Shown: in pieces, positions 37,798 through 50,836 of the stretch | Numbering within the stretch: position 1 is the first letter of the stretch | How the letters are laid out: every line of letters begins with the position of its first letter | Assembly: GCA_013396655.1 (NCBI GenBank) | Contig: WBMV01003343.1 | Location: 1,103,253 to 1,167,252 of the forward strand | Direction: 5' to 3' | DNA: 64,000 nucleotides | From: Campylorhamphus procurvoides | Lineage: Eukaryota; Chordata; Aves; Passeriformes; Dendrocolaptidae | Position numbers and translations under genes: made by a program | The notes under the pieces: generated by a model | The model's database searches: none | What the model was told of the DNA's origin: nothing | The model's input: the letters and a program-made list of their open reading frames with translations, nothing else

Positions 37798-40700
37798 CAC
37801 AGATCTAAAGGTCTTTCAATTGTGCCAGAACTATCAGAGTTATGCATCTTCTCCAGCATTTCCTGTGGCTTTTGTGGGTGGTGGAAACTGTTGCTTGGCT
37901 GTGCCATGTCAGAACCCGATGTTAAGCCTGGAGTTACATTGCAGGGCCCAAGCGTGCTGCAGAAAGCTGTGTTGGCAGCACAGGAGAGTGGCACATCCAG
38001 CCTTCCTCCTTTGTTTGGCTTTGCCCAGTGGTCACCTCTGGATGGCAACTTCCCTTGAGCTGCAATTCAGGGGAAAATTCTGGTTGTCCCTTCTTTCACT
38101 CATTTTTCAGCACTAAAAAAATAGATTACTTTTATTGTGTCTTTATGTATTTTCTGTTAAACTAGATGGAGGAAATAATGAAGATAAAGTTTATTCTGGA
38201 AATCCATTGTCTCTGCAAAAGATTTGAACTTTGCGTAGTACTTTAGGTCTGAAACTAGCTTGCAGAAGTTTCCAAACTGCTTAATTGAACGTTAGACTTT
38301 ATGTAGTATTGGCTAGCACAAGAACTACTGATGTACATTAGCAACATAATACATTTACATTGGTACAGAAATGGTTTTGCAGCTTTGGTTCATAACATTA
38401 GTTTGGCAATGTGTGTTTTTTTGGTGAGACAGTTCAGTTCTTCTTTAATACACGTTCAGTACATGGTTGATATGGGAGTTCTGAAAATTAATTCCTTAGC
38501 ATGTTTCAATCATAATGTGTATAATAATAATATGAAGAACAAATAAGCAAAGGGTAAAAAGACAGGATTAAGAAAAGAGTTGGGATTTATAGAAACTTTG
38601 ATAAGAAACAAAATATTCATGCATTTGGGGCCAAGAACAGGATTGGTTTTGTCTTTCTAGATGAAATTACAGGTATCTTCAACAAGATTAAAGAAATGGG
38701 AATGGCTGTATAAACAGGAGATTTTGCATTGAAGCTAAAACCAACCCATACAAATAGTAAGAGAGTTAGAAACAAAACCAACCCCAAATACATGTTTGAG
38801 TTTGTTCTATCCCTGTGGAATGCGTGTGAATTATAAAGTTTGTCACAGAGAAGTAGTGGAGAATCCAGGTGATCTGTTTTATCTGATGTCATCTCTTAGA
38901 AGCAAGGAGCTCTGCTGTGATTTTGTTAATTTTCAAGTAGCCGGATGGTACAGAAGTTGTATTTAATAACGATGTCTCATCAGGGAAAAAACTCTCCAAT
39001 ATCCTTGGATATTATGAAGATGATAAACTCTATCCTGAAGTATGCTTGCAAGCATGATGGGAATGTGCTGCAAACAAAAGTAGAAGCTTCTGGCATCCAG
39101 CATGTCAGGGCTGAGCTGAGTTGGAGATTTTGTGTTCAGGACAGTCCCACTTCATAGCTAAGATCTTGCCTCTCTCTAATGAGGAAACACCAAGAAAGAA
39201 GTTTGAGGTATAGTTGTTTTCTTCAAAATTACGACCTAGTGCTTTGTAATAGTATAGTAGGCAACTATATTATCTGCTTCCTGGGATCCCTCACTAGACA
39301 TGATGGAAATTTCTTTCTTGATCAGGATGTTTACTTTGATGGAGTATGCCTTTTTTGGTGCCTAGGATAGCGAACACAAACTAGTAATCTGTTTTCAAAT
39401 GGAGTGAATGAAATCACACATACCCTTAATTTCTCAGTGATGGTGATAAGATTGGAGAAATCAATGAAAAGATGAGTTTTAGCAGTTGATTCTTCCTCAT
39501 TAGTTTTCTCACAGGTCTGCCTATGGTGCACACCCTCCTCATGTTGTATGCAGCACATAACATGCACCACGACTGCTGGTTAAGAAGTGCCTGATGAACT
39601 TGGGCCAGAAGCTTCCTTGAGAGCTGAAACTTGTAATGACAAGGTCTGTCCTTGGCCTGCTTCACCTTGTACATTTGCTTATTCTGATGGAAGCAAATGC
39701 AATCACAAGACACATCCCTGACATAATTCTTGTTGCGATGAATGGGGGGTTGACTCATAGGAAACTATAAGAAAACAGTGTTTCTGCTCATTCAGTGATG
39801 CTGTTTTCTCTCAGTCTTGTAGTAAAATACAAAGCAGATAGAGCAGACTAGAGAAGCACAGGCAAGTAACAGCTTTGAAACTTTAGCCACTCTGGGTGGG
39901 AAAAACAGGCTTCAATAGGTGATGTTCATTGAGGAGTTGTTTTGTGCTAGAGCTTTTCCTCTCCAGTCCTGTTAACTTTATATAGGAAACATCCCAGGAG
40001 AGTATCAGTGCCAATATTGGCAAGTTTTTAGAGGCTTTCTTAAACCTCTTATTTCACAGAAATCTATGAACTTTCTGGCTGGTCTGTCCTTTCCTAGCCT
40101 AGGCCTTACCGAAGAAATCCAACAATTTTCCACTTGAAAATAGCTATGGGTAAAGTCACACACTACTTTCACATAAGATTAAGGGTTTGACAAGCGTAGT
40201 GGGAACAAAGAAATTCCAAATTAAGTCTGCTCTGTATTTAAACCCCACTGTCTCAGCCCCTTGTTGCACAATAGCAAACTTTCCTAATGCAAGTAGGTTG
40301 TTGATATACTTCCAAAAAGAATTCCAGTTAGCTGAGGGATGGGATTAAATGGATTAAATAGCCTCCTCAGTTTTTGGTGAAAGGAAAAAAAAGTTTGGTT
40401 AAAGGGGCATACAAATGTGAGTTTAAATTATTTTGGAGTAGATTGGCCTTCCAAACTGCCTTGTAAATTAGCCTGCCTTCCCTGGCGAGTCCCTGCATGT
40501 GGCAGTGGGTGTGCGAGTGTGCTGGGCGTGTGAAGTTTGCACTTTTGCCACAGCCATTTCAGCAGGCAGCGATCCTGGGCTGGGAGAAGAGCTGCCAGTT
40601 GGGTAGAAAGGCTGAAGAGAATGTGAAACGGTGCAGAGTCCTCTGTGGACAGTCAGTATCCATTTAGTGCCAAGCTGCTGTGTCCTATTCAGCCAGACCT

Positions 40701-43363
40701 GAGCCCTGGGAGGGCCCAAGAGGCTCCAGTCCACCATCCTGCTCCTACAGTAGTGTTTTCGGTGGTGTCTTCCATTGCCTCTGTGTTCTGTGCTTATGGT
40801 GAAGGTACAGAGAGTTGGTGTGGTATGAAAACCAAGATTCTCCTTCTTTTAGGAGGAGTGGACTCCTTGTGGACTTCTTTTCCTATTCATTTATGAGGCA
40901 TCAGCTTTGTACAAAGTACATGCACATCCTGTCTTACTCTACCTCATAATGAGAAGAAATTTCTCCTCAACCCTGCCTATCTTGTCTTTCATTTTTCTGA
41001 CCCCTGAAGACAGGAAATACCAGTATGAAAGTCTTCACCAAGGTCTTGGCAGCAGCTGATAGCTTCATGTGTGTCAGATAATGACTGGAGACGTGACTTG
41101 TATGTGGTCAGCATGACTCCACAGCAGACCTATTTTCATCTTGGTCATTTCATGGCATCCTATGTAAATCATAGCCCTGTGAAACTTACTGGAGAGTTGT
41201 GCAAGCAGAAGTAGTAGTGTCCTTTTTCTTGTGTTACTGATTTGTCACCAATATCCAAAAGACCCATTCTGTTTCTGGAAAGACAGAGATACTGCCATAT
41301 ACCTAGGGTAACATCAATAATAAATAAATAAGTAGAAGGTGGGAGGGGTTGAAGGGAGCAAGATGAGCAAGATTAGTGGTAGCAGATGAATATTTTCAGG
41401 AATCCCTAAAACATTTTTTTGCTTGTTTCTAAAGTCTATTGATTTGCCCTAACCTATTGCTATAGGAGTCACATCTAAGAGGCTGAAGACTAATTCATGC
41501 CAGATCCCAGACATTCAGTCTAATTGGTCCTAAGTATAAGCAGTGGGGTAATTTTGTATTGTGTGCATGTTTTCCCTCTAAAAGCAGACTTCTTGCTGTC
41601 TTTGATTTCTATATTAGTTTGGAAACGATGCGCCAAGAGTAAAATTTGTTTCACATTTGTTTCAAATTCAAATTAAATCCCTTCACCCCCAACCAAAGAA
41701 TTTGCAAGGGAAGAAAAAAATGGTTTTGGTGACCTTATCATGACTGGATCTCATCCTGATCCAGCGCCAAATCTTTTTAGCATTGAAAGGAAGTAAAAAC
41801 AAGAATTAAGAACTTTCTCTGATTACTGCTGGGATAGCAGCATTTCCTCTACCTGCAATGAAATGCTTCAAAGCAGCCTTTTATTCAGGCAGTGTAATTC
41901 GTATCTCACATTGCTGACTGACGTACATCTTGTACTTCACCATAACACTTGGGCCTGTGTCCCTCCCACCTGATTTTATTCACCTGAGAGACTCGTCTTC
42001 AGAGGGTGGTGAGTGATTGCTTCCTGCGAAGGAGGAGCAGAGAGTGATGGGCAAACCCAAGTGGCAACACAGCCTGCCCAAGGGATGCATTATCTCTGTG
42101 CTGGAGCCCCCTTGCTTGCTTTTTCTCAATCCTCATTGACCCTGTAGCATGACTTTGCTTCTGACTTGGTGTGATAGATTAGGTAAAGAATACACGTACC
42201 TAAGACTAGTACCTCAGGTTTTTAGCTATAAGTCAACTGACTGGAAAAAAGGAAAAAGGAGGAGACAATGCAAAAATTTAATGTTAGCTGCTTAGCTGTA
42301 GGGGTTCTTAAGTGCTTGTCTAGGATTTGCATCTTTGAAAATCTGCCCTCAAGGTAAACTATGCTGCACTGTGCAAAAGTTAGCAAACATTCACAATGTG
42401 TCTGGGAGGTTAATAGTTTCCCAACTTTCCTCACCCTGTGCGTGGCTTTTTTCCCTTTTTTACCCCATAAAGCAGCATACTAGAGGCTCATCAGGTTGTG
42501 CATTAAATAATGGAGTTGTTATGCCAACAGGCTGTGCTGAAAGGTGTTACATCAGTGATTTCTTTTTCATCCCACTGTTCTTTGATCTCTGCTATAAGGC
42601 AGATCTAACAGTGAAAACTTTTGAAGATGATAGATGAATTTTACTAATTCACTTTTCATAATCCTTGCAAAAAGTGTCCGTGCTTATCAGTCAAAAAAGA
42701 TTTAATAGCTGTTGTCTCTTGAAAGTCTCATATTATCAGGATTGCAAACTATGGAATTACTTTGATGAAGTATTTTGGTAGAATGTATTGAAATGCTGTT
42801 TTAAATGCTTTATAATAAATTAATAAAGATATTTCTTTGTTATAACCATGCTTTGTTTTTTGTATTTTCTCACTAAAATGTAAAACTCTTGCAAGAGTGC
42901 ACTGTACAGTGGTAAATATTTGATGTCTTTATTGGTGTAAATTGCTCAGCTTTAATTTCATATTATTGGAATTCACTGAAACAGTCAATTGAAATACACT
43001 AACTCTCAAAACATTATATAGTGCTGAAACAAATGGTAGAAGTCTTGGCGCACAATATATAAAGCACTGTAGCTGATGGAACCATTGTGACAGTAAGCAG
43101 TGTGTAGAGTGCTGTTTGCAGATTTCAGAACCATGAAATGTGACATTTTCTAGAAAGGAGCAAGTGTTTGGGCTTGTACCTGGATGACATTCACACTTAT
43201 ATTGTTCAGATGAAGTCAGTAATGTTAGTGCAGTTTCCCAGGATTTCATCCAGCACAATTTTGCCCAATATATCTTTCATTAGTTGAGCTCCCCACATCT
43301 CTGAAAAACCCTACTTACAGAAAATTTCCAGCAGTTCTTAGAATTATAAAAAGTGCTCACAGG

Positions 43364-43398
43364 CTCTGACTATATTTTCTCTCTTCTCTTTACAATAG
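43364..43398 (+). other. FHOD3: Branch point, polypyrimidine tract and 3' splice site of exon B
   Basis: CTCTGAC at 43364-43370 gives a good branch-point match with A at 43369, about 30 nt before the exon. It is followed by TATATTTTCTCTCTTCTCTT and ACAATAG, with the AG at 43397-43398. No other AG lies between branch point and acceptor. Confidence 0.85.
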
Positions 43399-43493
43399 CT
43401 TTGGGCCAGATAATGCTCTATGTCGATGGCATGAATGGAGTTATAAACCATAATGAAACCATCCAATGGCTGTACACGCTTATTGGGTCAAAG
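43399..43493 (+). CDS. FHOD3: FHOD3 internal exon B (FH3/DID armadillo region)
   Basis: This internal coding exon has 2 bases completing the split alanine codon from exon A, then 31 full codons, leaving in phase 0. The product begins LGQIMLYVDGMNGV and ends QWLYTLIGSK. After NYILR from exon A this gives the continuous FHOD-family helix pair ILRALGQIMLYVDGM. It continues the armadillo-like FH3/DID region, near residues 171-202 by my memory of mammalian FHOD3. This region contributes to autoinhibition by binding the C-terminal tail of the formin. The Met-Asn-Gly-Val-Ile-Asn run supports FHOD3; remembered FHOD1 is more diverged here. Splice sites are ATAG|CTT and AAAG|GTAAGG. Reading past the donor continues open for about 30 intronic codons to a stop at 43586, which is not real coding. 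Confidence 0.96.
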
Positions 43494-43499
43494 GTAAGG
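43494..43499 (+). other. FHOD3: 5' splice site of exon B (GTAAGG)
   Basis: The donor reads AAAG|GTAAGG, near consensus and identical at the first six intron bases to the donor of exon A. It leaves phase 0. Confidence 0.9.
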
Positions 43500-43933
43500 C
43501 ACTCTCCAAAATTCTCATTTTATATGGTTTTGGTGTTCTTTAAATGCATTTTATTTGTATTATGTGTGCTTTGGGGGTATAAATAGACCATGTGTTAGGT
43601 TCTAAAATATTACATAACACTTTGCATGGAAACCAGGCCACACTGAGCTGTTACTTCTTTTCTACTGTTTTTATACTCACTTGTTGGCACATCCTCTGCT
43701 CTTAAAAGCAAAGATGCCTTCATTACTCTCTGTGCTGCCATTGCACTTGACAATGAGGAAGATTATTTAGTCTTGTAGTTGCAGTTCCCAAGACATTCTT
43801 TGGAAGCACTTTTTGGGGTGGTTTTTTTTGCCTTTCCATACTATAAATGCAGTTCCTTTTCTACTCACCATTCTACACTGCTCAACTTTGCTGAGCACTG
43901 GGGCAGGATAATTCAGAGTGACTTCTTAGACTA

Positions 43934-44040
43934 GAATGCACCAGTTCAGTTGGAAGTTATCTACAACAATCATCTGGTTCAAATGCCTGACCATTTCACT
44001 TTATGGAGGACTGACAGGTTTGGACATTGCCCACCTCTAG
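43934..44040 (-). mobile_element. CR1 LINE fragment, minus strand
   Basis: It contains TTCAGTTGGAAGTTATCTAC, AACAATCATCTGGTTCAAATGCC and TGACCATTTCA. Further on come GACTGACAGGTTTGGACAT and GCCCACCTCTAGTAAGCCTG, matching the reverse complement of a CR1 3' region with an internal deletion. It starts only about 440 bp downstream of exon B. The outer limits are approximate. Confidence 0.85.
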
Positions 44041-47000
44041 TAAGCCTGAAGAGCCCTGGAAGACCAAGTCTGGTAACTGCCTATGGGATATTCTTTGTTG
44101 GTCCCTACATATGAGACAAAAACTGTAAGACAGAATATATGCTGCTTGGGTTGGTCTTCTTCAATGGAATAGTGATTTATTTACTGCACAATCCACCTTT
44201 AAGGCCATCTTTGCTAGAATTTGAAAAGGAAGCAGAACACAGATTATTGGTGTGTGACCCTGAGGGGCTGTAGGGGACGTAAATCACAAATACACCATTG
44301 TCCAGTCTGTTGGCTCTCCAGCATTAGGAAGTTTTTTAAGGCCTCCCAGGGACTGCTGATGCTCTTACTACGTAGACTTAAACATAAGATCTGCATGTCA
44401 CAATAGCTGAAACACAATATGGTAGTTCCTGTTAACAACTCAAAAGTTGCTGTAATTGGTGGAGTTGAATCCATAGTTATAGTTACTTAGAAATTTCCAG
44501 GCATGTTTCCTCAAGTGTCTGAGTTACAGAAAGTTGTTGTTGTATACTGTAGTGACATAAAGATGCTGCTGTTCACTCTTTTCCTCTGATAGCTTTCATA
44601 ACTCGAGGAGAAAGAGCTTGATGTCCCAGGGGTCATTTTTAACCACTGCAGAATTTTTTCTGCAATGTACAAGCTTCATTGCTGCAGCAGATTATTAAGT
44701 GAAAGAACAAATGCTACAGTATTGAAAGAACTGATTTGCCTTGTGTTGACAGACCTATACTGGTAGATAAGTAAAAATCAGATAATTATGATTATCAAAT
44801 CTCAGGCTTTAAGGGCATGGTTCATGATTGGGAGAAGATGAGGAGAAACTTTTCCCCCACATAAAATGTTCCACTGTTGTCTGGGCATTATGCTGGGCCA
44901 TTTGTCCTCTTGAAACAGGGAACATTTGCCACAGTTGGAAAAGCAGTGCAAGATGAGAGAGAAATGGTTTGCTTGGTATAGATCATCATTTTCTATGGAA
45001 CAGATAAAAAAGCAAGAAAGGAAAAAAATACTGCCATGTTCATGATTATTTTATTTCTCTAATACACATAATGGGAGTGAGATGGGAGAGAAACATGACT
45101 GTATTGCTACCTTGCAGATTAAATTCTGTCTAGATTTTCTTGCCTCAAATACTTCAGCTCTCGGGTCCTTAAGCTCCTTTCTCCCTCCCCCATCACTAGC
45201 CCAAATGATTATCTCCATGTCCTGGCTCAGTGCCTGCAGCTGAGGAATGCAGGCAATGTGCTTTGAATAGTTTGGTTTCAGGTAGCATCAAAGTTACTTT
45301 TCATTATTCTTCGACTGTCTTGGAAGGGATCTAAGTCCCTGTCTGTGTGCCAAGAGTTAACCAAAGGTATGGCAGGCTTACTGTCAGAGTGTGGTGGGAC
45401 AGCTGCTTTATGCACTTAGAGGTGGTTTTGACTTTCTGTGAAAAATGAACCCCTGGAATTTGCAGTGCACCTAATTTGCAACCCTGCTATGCTGGTGCCT
45501 TCTCCACAGCAAAGATGACGAAAAATATATTAACATTGCTGAACAAAAATGGAATATTGGAATTGCCAATTAAGTCTTGGAACAAATCCCTCTAATAGGA
45601 TTCAGAAGGAATATAGTTATTCAGCTGCCACAGCTGCGACACATGGTTTCTTGCCTGCTCGAAAGCTCTGACTGGGTTTAATATACTTAGTAGTGGAGGT
45701 TGTTGAATTGGTTAATTCAACATAGTTAATTTTTACTTTTTATTTTTATCAAATACTGTAATGGTTTGATCCTTCTCTGTTGCTTGCTCTGCTCTATTTG
45801 CATAGGGCTGCTGGCTCTGTCACCCTTGCTTGCTCTCAGAATCATATTATTTTATGTGCTGGCCCACTGCAGGACACAGGTTCAGCAGAGGACTTGAGGG
45901 TCTGGCATGCTCAGCACTGCAACAGCTATAATTTTGGTACCTGGCTCCAAGGTCACTTTATGCACCTAGCAATACTTCTGTATAGGGATGGGGAAAATAG
46001 TTGGGAAATAAAATTTTAAATTAGTGAGAAAGGACTATAAGCAATTTTACTGAAAGCCTGTCTAGATGGTTGTTGTATTCCTTACTGTTGCTAGTTCTGC
46101 TGCAGTTTTACCCCTCTGAGCATCAATGGATACTTATATTGATGGATTATCAAAAGTTGTTGATAATTTTACTGCTGCTGCCTAAATTTGCTCTGAATAA
46201 AGATAATAGGGAGGTGGTTAAAATTCCAACAGTGTGACTGCACTGGTGCTGTTGTTCTTGTGCCAGGTCAGAGGCACTAGTTGTGTCAGAGTGAAGAACT
46301 GAAAAGCAGGAAGGAAATTATTCTTATATGACTTGTTTGCTAGGACACAAAAGAACCATCTGTTACAGATTGGTGTTATGTAGGTGCTAGATTGGAAGTT
46401 TGATGATAGCAGTACCGTTCTTCTGCGATATTATGTGAAGAATATTATTGGCACATCACATACTCTTGGGACCACAGCTGGTCCTTTGCAAGATGCATCC
46501 AACCATATCTGACCATACAAGTGTGTGCCAGTGGGTTTTCGCTGGCTGTAGACCATTTTCCAGTCGTCAGTGGTTGATACATCCCTGGCATAAAACATCA
46601 GTCCCAATTTAAATGTACATTACTACTATTTTATTATTAGTTATATAGGCAGTGATTCATCAGTCTTTCCCTGTTTGACAAAGCATTCAAGTATGTATTT
46701 AATGGGTGTATGGTTACATGTTGTTGGCTTCCAGATAACTTCAATACGTATCTGAGGTCAGCAGAGAACTGCTGTACTGCTGTAGGCATGCAAAAGAGGG
46801 CTATAGCAGGACCAAGGCTCTAACCATCTTATATAAGCTGGAAGTTATGTAAATAGGAAATATCTGTGTCAACCAAGCTTTCTTTTAGCATTTGTTGCTC
46901 TCATGGGACATTCACACAAGAGTTTTTTTTTTCAGAAGACTAAACTAGGTGTCAATGAATGTTAGTTAATAGTGCTTTCAGAATTGCTCCTTATTTTTTA

Positions 47001-48134
47001 TCTTTATTTTAAAGCAGGTAAACTAGCCTGTTTGGGATGATGCCTTAACTGACCACATACTCTAACATATGTAGGATGTTTCAGGCTCATTGTCTGGGAG
47101 ATGATATTTCACCACATTCTCAGTGTTTCTGCCAACTGTGCATTACTATTGCTGAAGCTGGATTTACATTTTTGTATTGTACTTCAAATATATTTAAGCT
47201 GGTTGTAAATGAACATGCATTTGTTTATGCTGGAGCTCTCAGGTGGATCACCTGCAAGTAAATGGTGGTGGCTGTTGCAAAATTTCTCTTATCCAAAACA
47301 AGGGCCACCATGTTAAAGACATACATGTATTAAGCCATATTGAGTCCTTATAATGTATTTTTCATCCATTAGCATGTATGACGTAATATATATATTAAAT
47401 TTAATACGTGTTGGTAATCCCTCTGACTTAGTAATAGAAAGTATATAATACTGTATCAGTGCCTTAACCTCTTCAGGACTAGCTACTGACTGTTTACAAA
47501 AAATACATTTGTGAACCAAACATCTTGGAAAAAATACAGGTGTTTATATCATTCTCTAGAGAAGCAAACATTCCTTAAACCCATAGGCTTTTACCAATCC
47601 ACCTCAGTCTTCCAAGATACATCTAAGACATTAATTGCCCAAAACCTGAGTCTAGTTTCACCTTTTCTTTCCCTCTGTTTCTGACTGCTACTGATAATGA
47701 TTTTTTTTTTCCCATTTGATGACCCAGGCTGTTCTAATTTCCCCCAGGGGAGGTAAAGCCCCTTTTTGGCATTGTTTTCAGTGGAAAATAATACATTTTC
47801 AAAGTGGTGCTGGGTAACCTCAGAAGACAGTGTGGAATGCTGGGCCCAGGCTGATACAACGAGGTTGATTAAAGATTCCTATCTCACATCTTGTTTTAAT
47901 TTTTTTCTACTTTGCTTCTGTCTGGGTCCTAGATTGCAAGGTTAACTACAAACTTCAGCTAGCAAGTTGTTCCCTGTGCCTTGTGTGAATATTTTGCATC
48001 TCTTGGTGTTAATGATTATTGGAATGTTTAAAAATGCTATTCAATCAAAAAGCAAAAACCCGACACTTTCACACAGAACATAGTTGTAGTGGGTGAATTT
48101 GTTGATTTCAAAAGGAAAGTCATAGGGTTGCAGA

Positions 48135-48280
48135 ACTATAGAATGGTTTGCATTGGGAGGGTTCTTAAAGATGATCTGGTTTCATGCCCACTCTGCCACA
48201 GGCAGGGGCACCTTTCACTAGTCCAGGTTTCTCAGGGCCCAATCAACCTGCCTTTGAATAAGTCCATTAGGGACTACTTT
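48135..48280 (-). mobile_element. CR1 LINE 3' end fragment, minus strand
   Basis: It reads ACTATAGAATGGTTTGCATT, then GAGGGTTCTTAAAGATGATC, GCCACAGGCAGGGGCACC, CACTAGTCCAGG and CAATCAACCTGCCTTTGAA. This is the reverse complement of the CR1 tail, about 145 bp, moderately diverged and non-coding. Confidence 0.92.
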
Positions 48281-50189
48281 TCCTGCATGCTGCCAGTGGT
48301 AGGTTAAAACATGCACATGGTTAGTAAGTCATTTCATGGTAATTTTGAGAGAAATACTATTCACATAAAACTCTAATTTTTTAAATATGTTTTTGTTTTG
48401 TTTACAAATGAATCATTTAAGGTGTATAGAGGTAAATAGTTGAAAAGCTTGACTCAATTAGTCTCTATTTCACAAGTCATTTATGCCTGTGCTTGACTGA
48501 AGTCATAAGCGAAGTCGAGAATACTGTATAACTTGATTTACTTCTTTTCCTCGGGAAATTTATTGCCCAGTGTCACGCAAATGGATTTTAAAGTTGGTCT
48601 CCAAGTAAGTATCAAAAACTGGTTTGTAGTCATGGAGAAAGTTACAAATCGAAAGGACTTAACAGATACAAATAGGAATAAAATAGCATTAGTAGTATTA
48701 AACCCCAAAGTATGTTGAGCGAAACCACTGCCAACCTGCATGGTATACCCTCTTGTTGAAGATCTTGGAAATACTGACTATTTGCATCTCATTCATTTTT
48801 CTGGCCATATATTTTGAAAAAATAATTGTGTGTATGTGTCTATTCTGAGCTAACATTGCCTGGATGATGGGAATGAATATATATAGGAATATGCCTGATT
48901 TTTGTGAGCAAGAGGTTGTGCTCTAGAACTGTCCTGCACTTTATTCCTAATGTGTTTATAAAGTGATCTAGAAAAGCTGGCCAGCTAAAAGAATTGAGAA
49001 TACAGGGGAAAGAAAATCATACCACTTGGGGAGTTACTGGGATTAATTTTACATGTGCTTTTTTTTTCTCAATCTGCTGCTTTGACGGTTAAAAATGCTG
49101 CAGCCTCTGACAAATGAGGCCCCACATACAACTAAAACACAACCTATACTATGTAGATTTCATCGTCTCTTACCTCCAGCCACAACTCTGATAATCAAGC
49201 CTATAGTTTTGTTCTGTTTTCAGGTCTAGCCCAGGTAGAAATGTCAATTAGGTGTCAGTCCTACGGGTTATCAGGCTCCTTGACTTCCTGGAAGGGTTCA
49301 GAGCAAAACCGAGATCTCCCCTCAAGCCCTAGCATCATTGCAGTCTCACCCATGGGCTACCCTGGGCTTGAGATCTTGAGCTGTGGGAAAGAGGTACAGC
49401 TGCATTTTGAGTTCAGTGAAACTCTGAACATTCATGTCAGCTTAGCAGCTGGCTCTTAAATTTAATCTACTATGCATTTGGCCAATGAACTATTGTTGTG
49501 AAAATGATTGTGTGATGGAGAAACAAAATCCTGGATTTATAGGAACTTTCTTATTTCCTGCCTCTCAAGGACTTGATCTGATGCTCACTCATGTCGCCAG
49601 AGAGCTTTCCTGCTGTTTCACTGAGTAACTGTATCAGCACTGTTGCATGAACAGAGTTTATTTTGAATCGTATTTAACTAGTGCTTTGAAGATAAGGATC
49701 AGGATGTTGCAATAAACTTGGAATAGGATATACCAGCCAGTGCAGACTGTATTAAGCACTCGCTTGGTCTCTGTAGCTCATCAGACAGACTGATAATGGG
49801 AGATGCTGCTCTTTACCAACCATCTTTGTAAGTAGGTTTCAAAGTCCTTCCATCAAACATGAGAGTTTGCAGTAATTGTGTCTGTCAGAGACTGAAATGG
49901 TAAATGGCTTAGACATTGTTAAGCTCAGCAAAAGACTTTTGTCCACTCTAGCAAAGTGCAGAGAAGCAGCTGCTCATCTGCAGAAGCCCACCCCTCCCTG
50001 GATATGCCTCCTAATTTGAACTGCAGAAGGACCTTGAGATAGATAAGGTGGTACTATTGTCCAGCTATTCCAGGTCAAATAAAAATGTATCCACAAGTGT
50101 AAGAGATTGAACTGCTAATGTTCACCCACCTGCAGTAAACACCTGGGTCTGTACGAGACTGGGGCTGATGGCTCAAATAATTGGATGGC

Positions 50190-50836
50190 TGCTTTGCTAG
50201 TGATGCACAGAGTGGCCTCCCAGGTGCAGAAGGGCATGCATACCTGAAGCTACAAACTGGACTTCCAGGTAAGGGAAGAGGCGGTTAAGAGGCAAATCCT
50301 GGGAGGTTGGATAGTCCTTATCATGCCCATGTCCTGCCTTACCTGATGACTCAGCTGTGAAAAACCTTCTGGGGAGCACTAAAGGCATTGACACCTAGCC
50401 TGAGCTACTCATCTATCCATATGAATGATGGACCATAATGGGCCATGATTGATTCAACTAGCTGACATAAGAGACTGCTGCAATATCTTAGAACATTTCG
50501 AAGACTCATGAAGTGTCCCATGATCCAGTATTGCATCATCCAGGGGAGCTACAGGGTGCATTTCCACCTAGCCCGCACAATGTAAATCCCATGAAATGGA
50601 GTTTTGTGTACTCTCTCACCCCTACCACTCAACAGGTGGTCTGCGACCACCAAGAAGACCTGAAGAAGGCCCATGGAACATTGTTGGCATTTATGAAGTG
50701 GCAATATCTTTTTTCTACCTAGTCTGTCACTCTTTCTCTCCCTCCACTCCCATCCTCTTTCTTTCCTTCCTTGAACCCCTCGTTTACTGTTAAATAAAAT
50801 CCATATTATTGGCTTTGGCATATGGTCTCATTTGCA
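50190..50836 (+). mobile_element. Possible solo LTR (endogenous retrovirus-like), uncertain
   Basis: The composition of this ~650-bp block differs from the surrounding intron. It is richer in G and C, contains a strongly pyrimidine-rich run (about 50716-50780) and then AATAAA at 50792-50797, a T-rich downstream element and several candidate CA ends (50820, 50830, 50836). That order resembles the end of a retroviral LTR. I could not find a matching TG start with a target-site duplication, no primer-binding site or internal region follows, and I do not recognise the family. It could equally be unique intron sequence. The borders are guesses. Confidence 0.3.

Larger units (their letters stand above)
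6570..43398 (+). other. FHOD3: FHOD3 large intron between exons A and B (36,829 bp)
   Basis: This is one intron bounded by GTAAGG at the 5' end and ACAATAG at the 3' end. I found no additional exon in it: nothing continues the FHOD3 sequence, and none is needed because exons A and B join in frame with the expected residues. It carries five recognisable CR1 fragments, several simple repeats, a palindromic AT-rich cluster near 34.3 kb, and long stretches of unique AT-rich sequence. Within the unique stretches (for example 10.5-16.5, 17-23, 23.6-30 and 36-43 kb) I see no gene. Regulatory elements may be present but cannot be recognised from one sequence alone. Confidence 0.85.

Noticed and set aside
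37599..38048. 149-codon open frame on the minus strand, with overlapping plus-strand frames of 98 and 78 codons
   Set aside because: Overlapping frames on both strands with no recognisable family suggest a slightly GC-richer stretch, not a gene.
42780..42835. AATAAATTAATAAAG as a polyadenylation signal of an unseen gene
   Set aside because: No coding sequence precedes it and such AT-rich words are frequent here.
43353..43586. 77-codon open frame treated as a stand-alone gene
   Set aside because: It is FHOD3 exon B plus intronic read-through on both sides. The real coding part is only 43399-43493.
47076..47261. FKLVVNEHAF-like peptide near 47.2 kb as the next FHOD3 exon
   Set aside because: It resembles the expected Phe-Arg-Leu-Val-Val start for five residues only, then diverges, and has no AG acceptor immediately before it.
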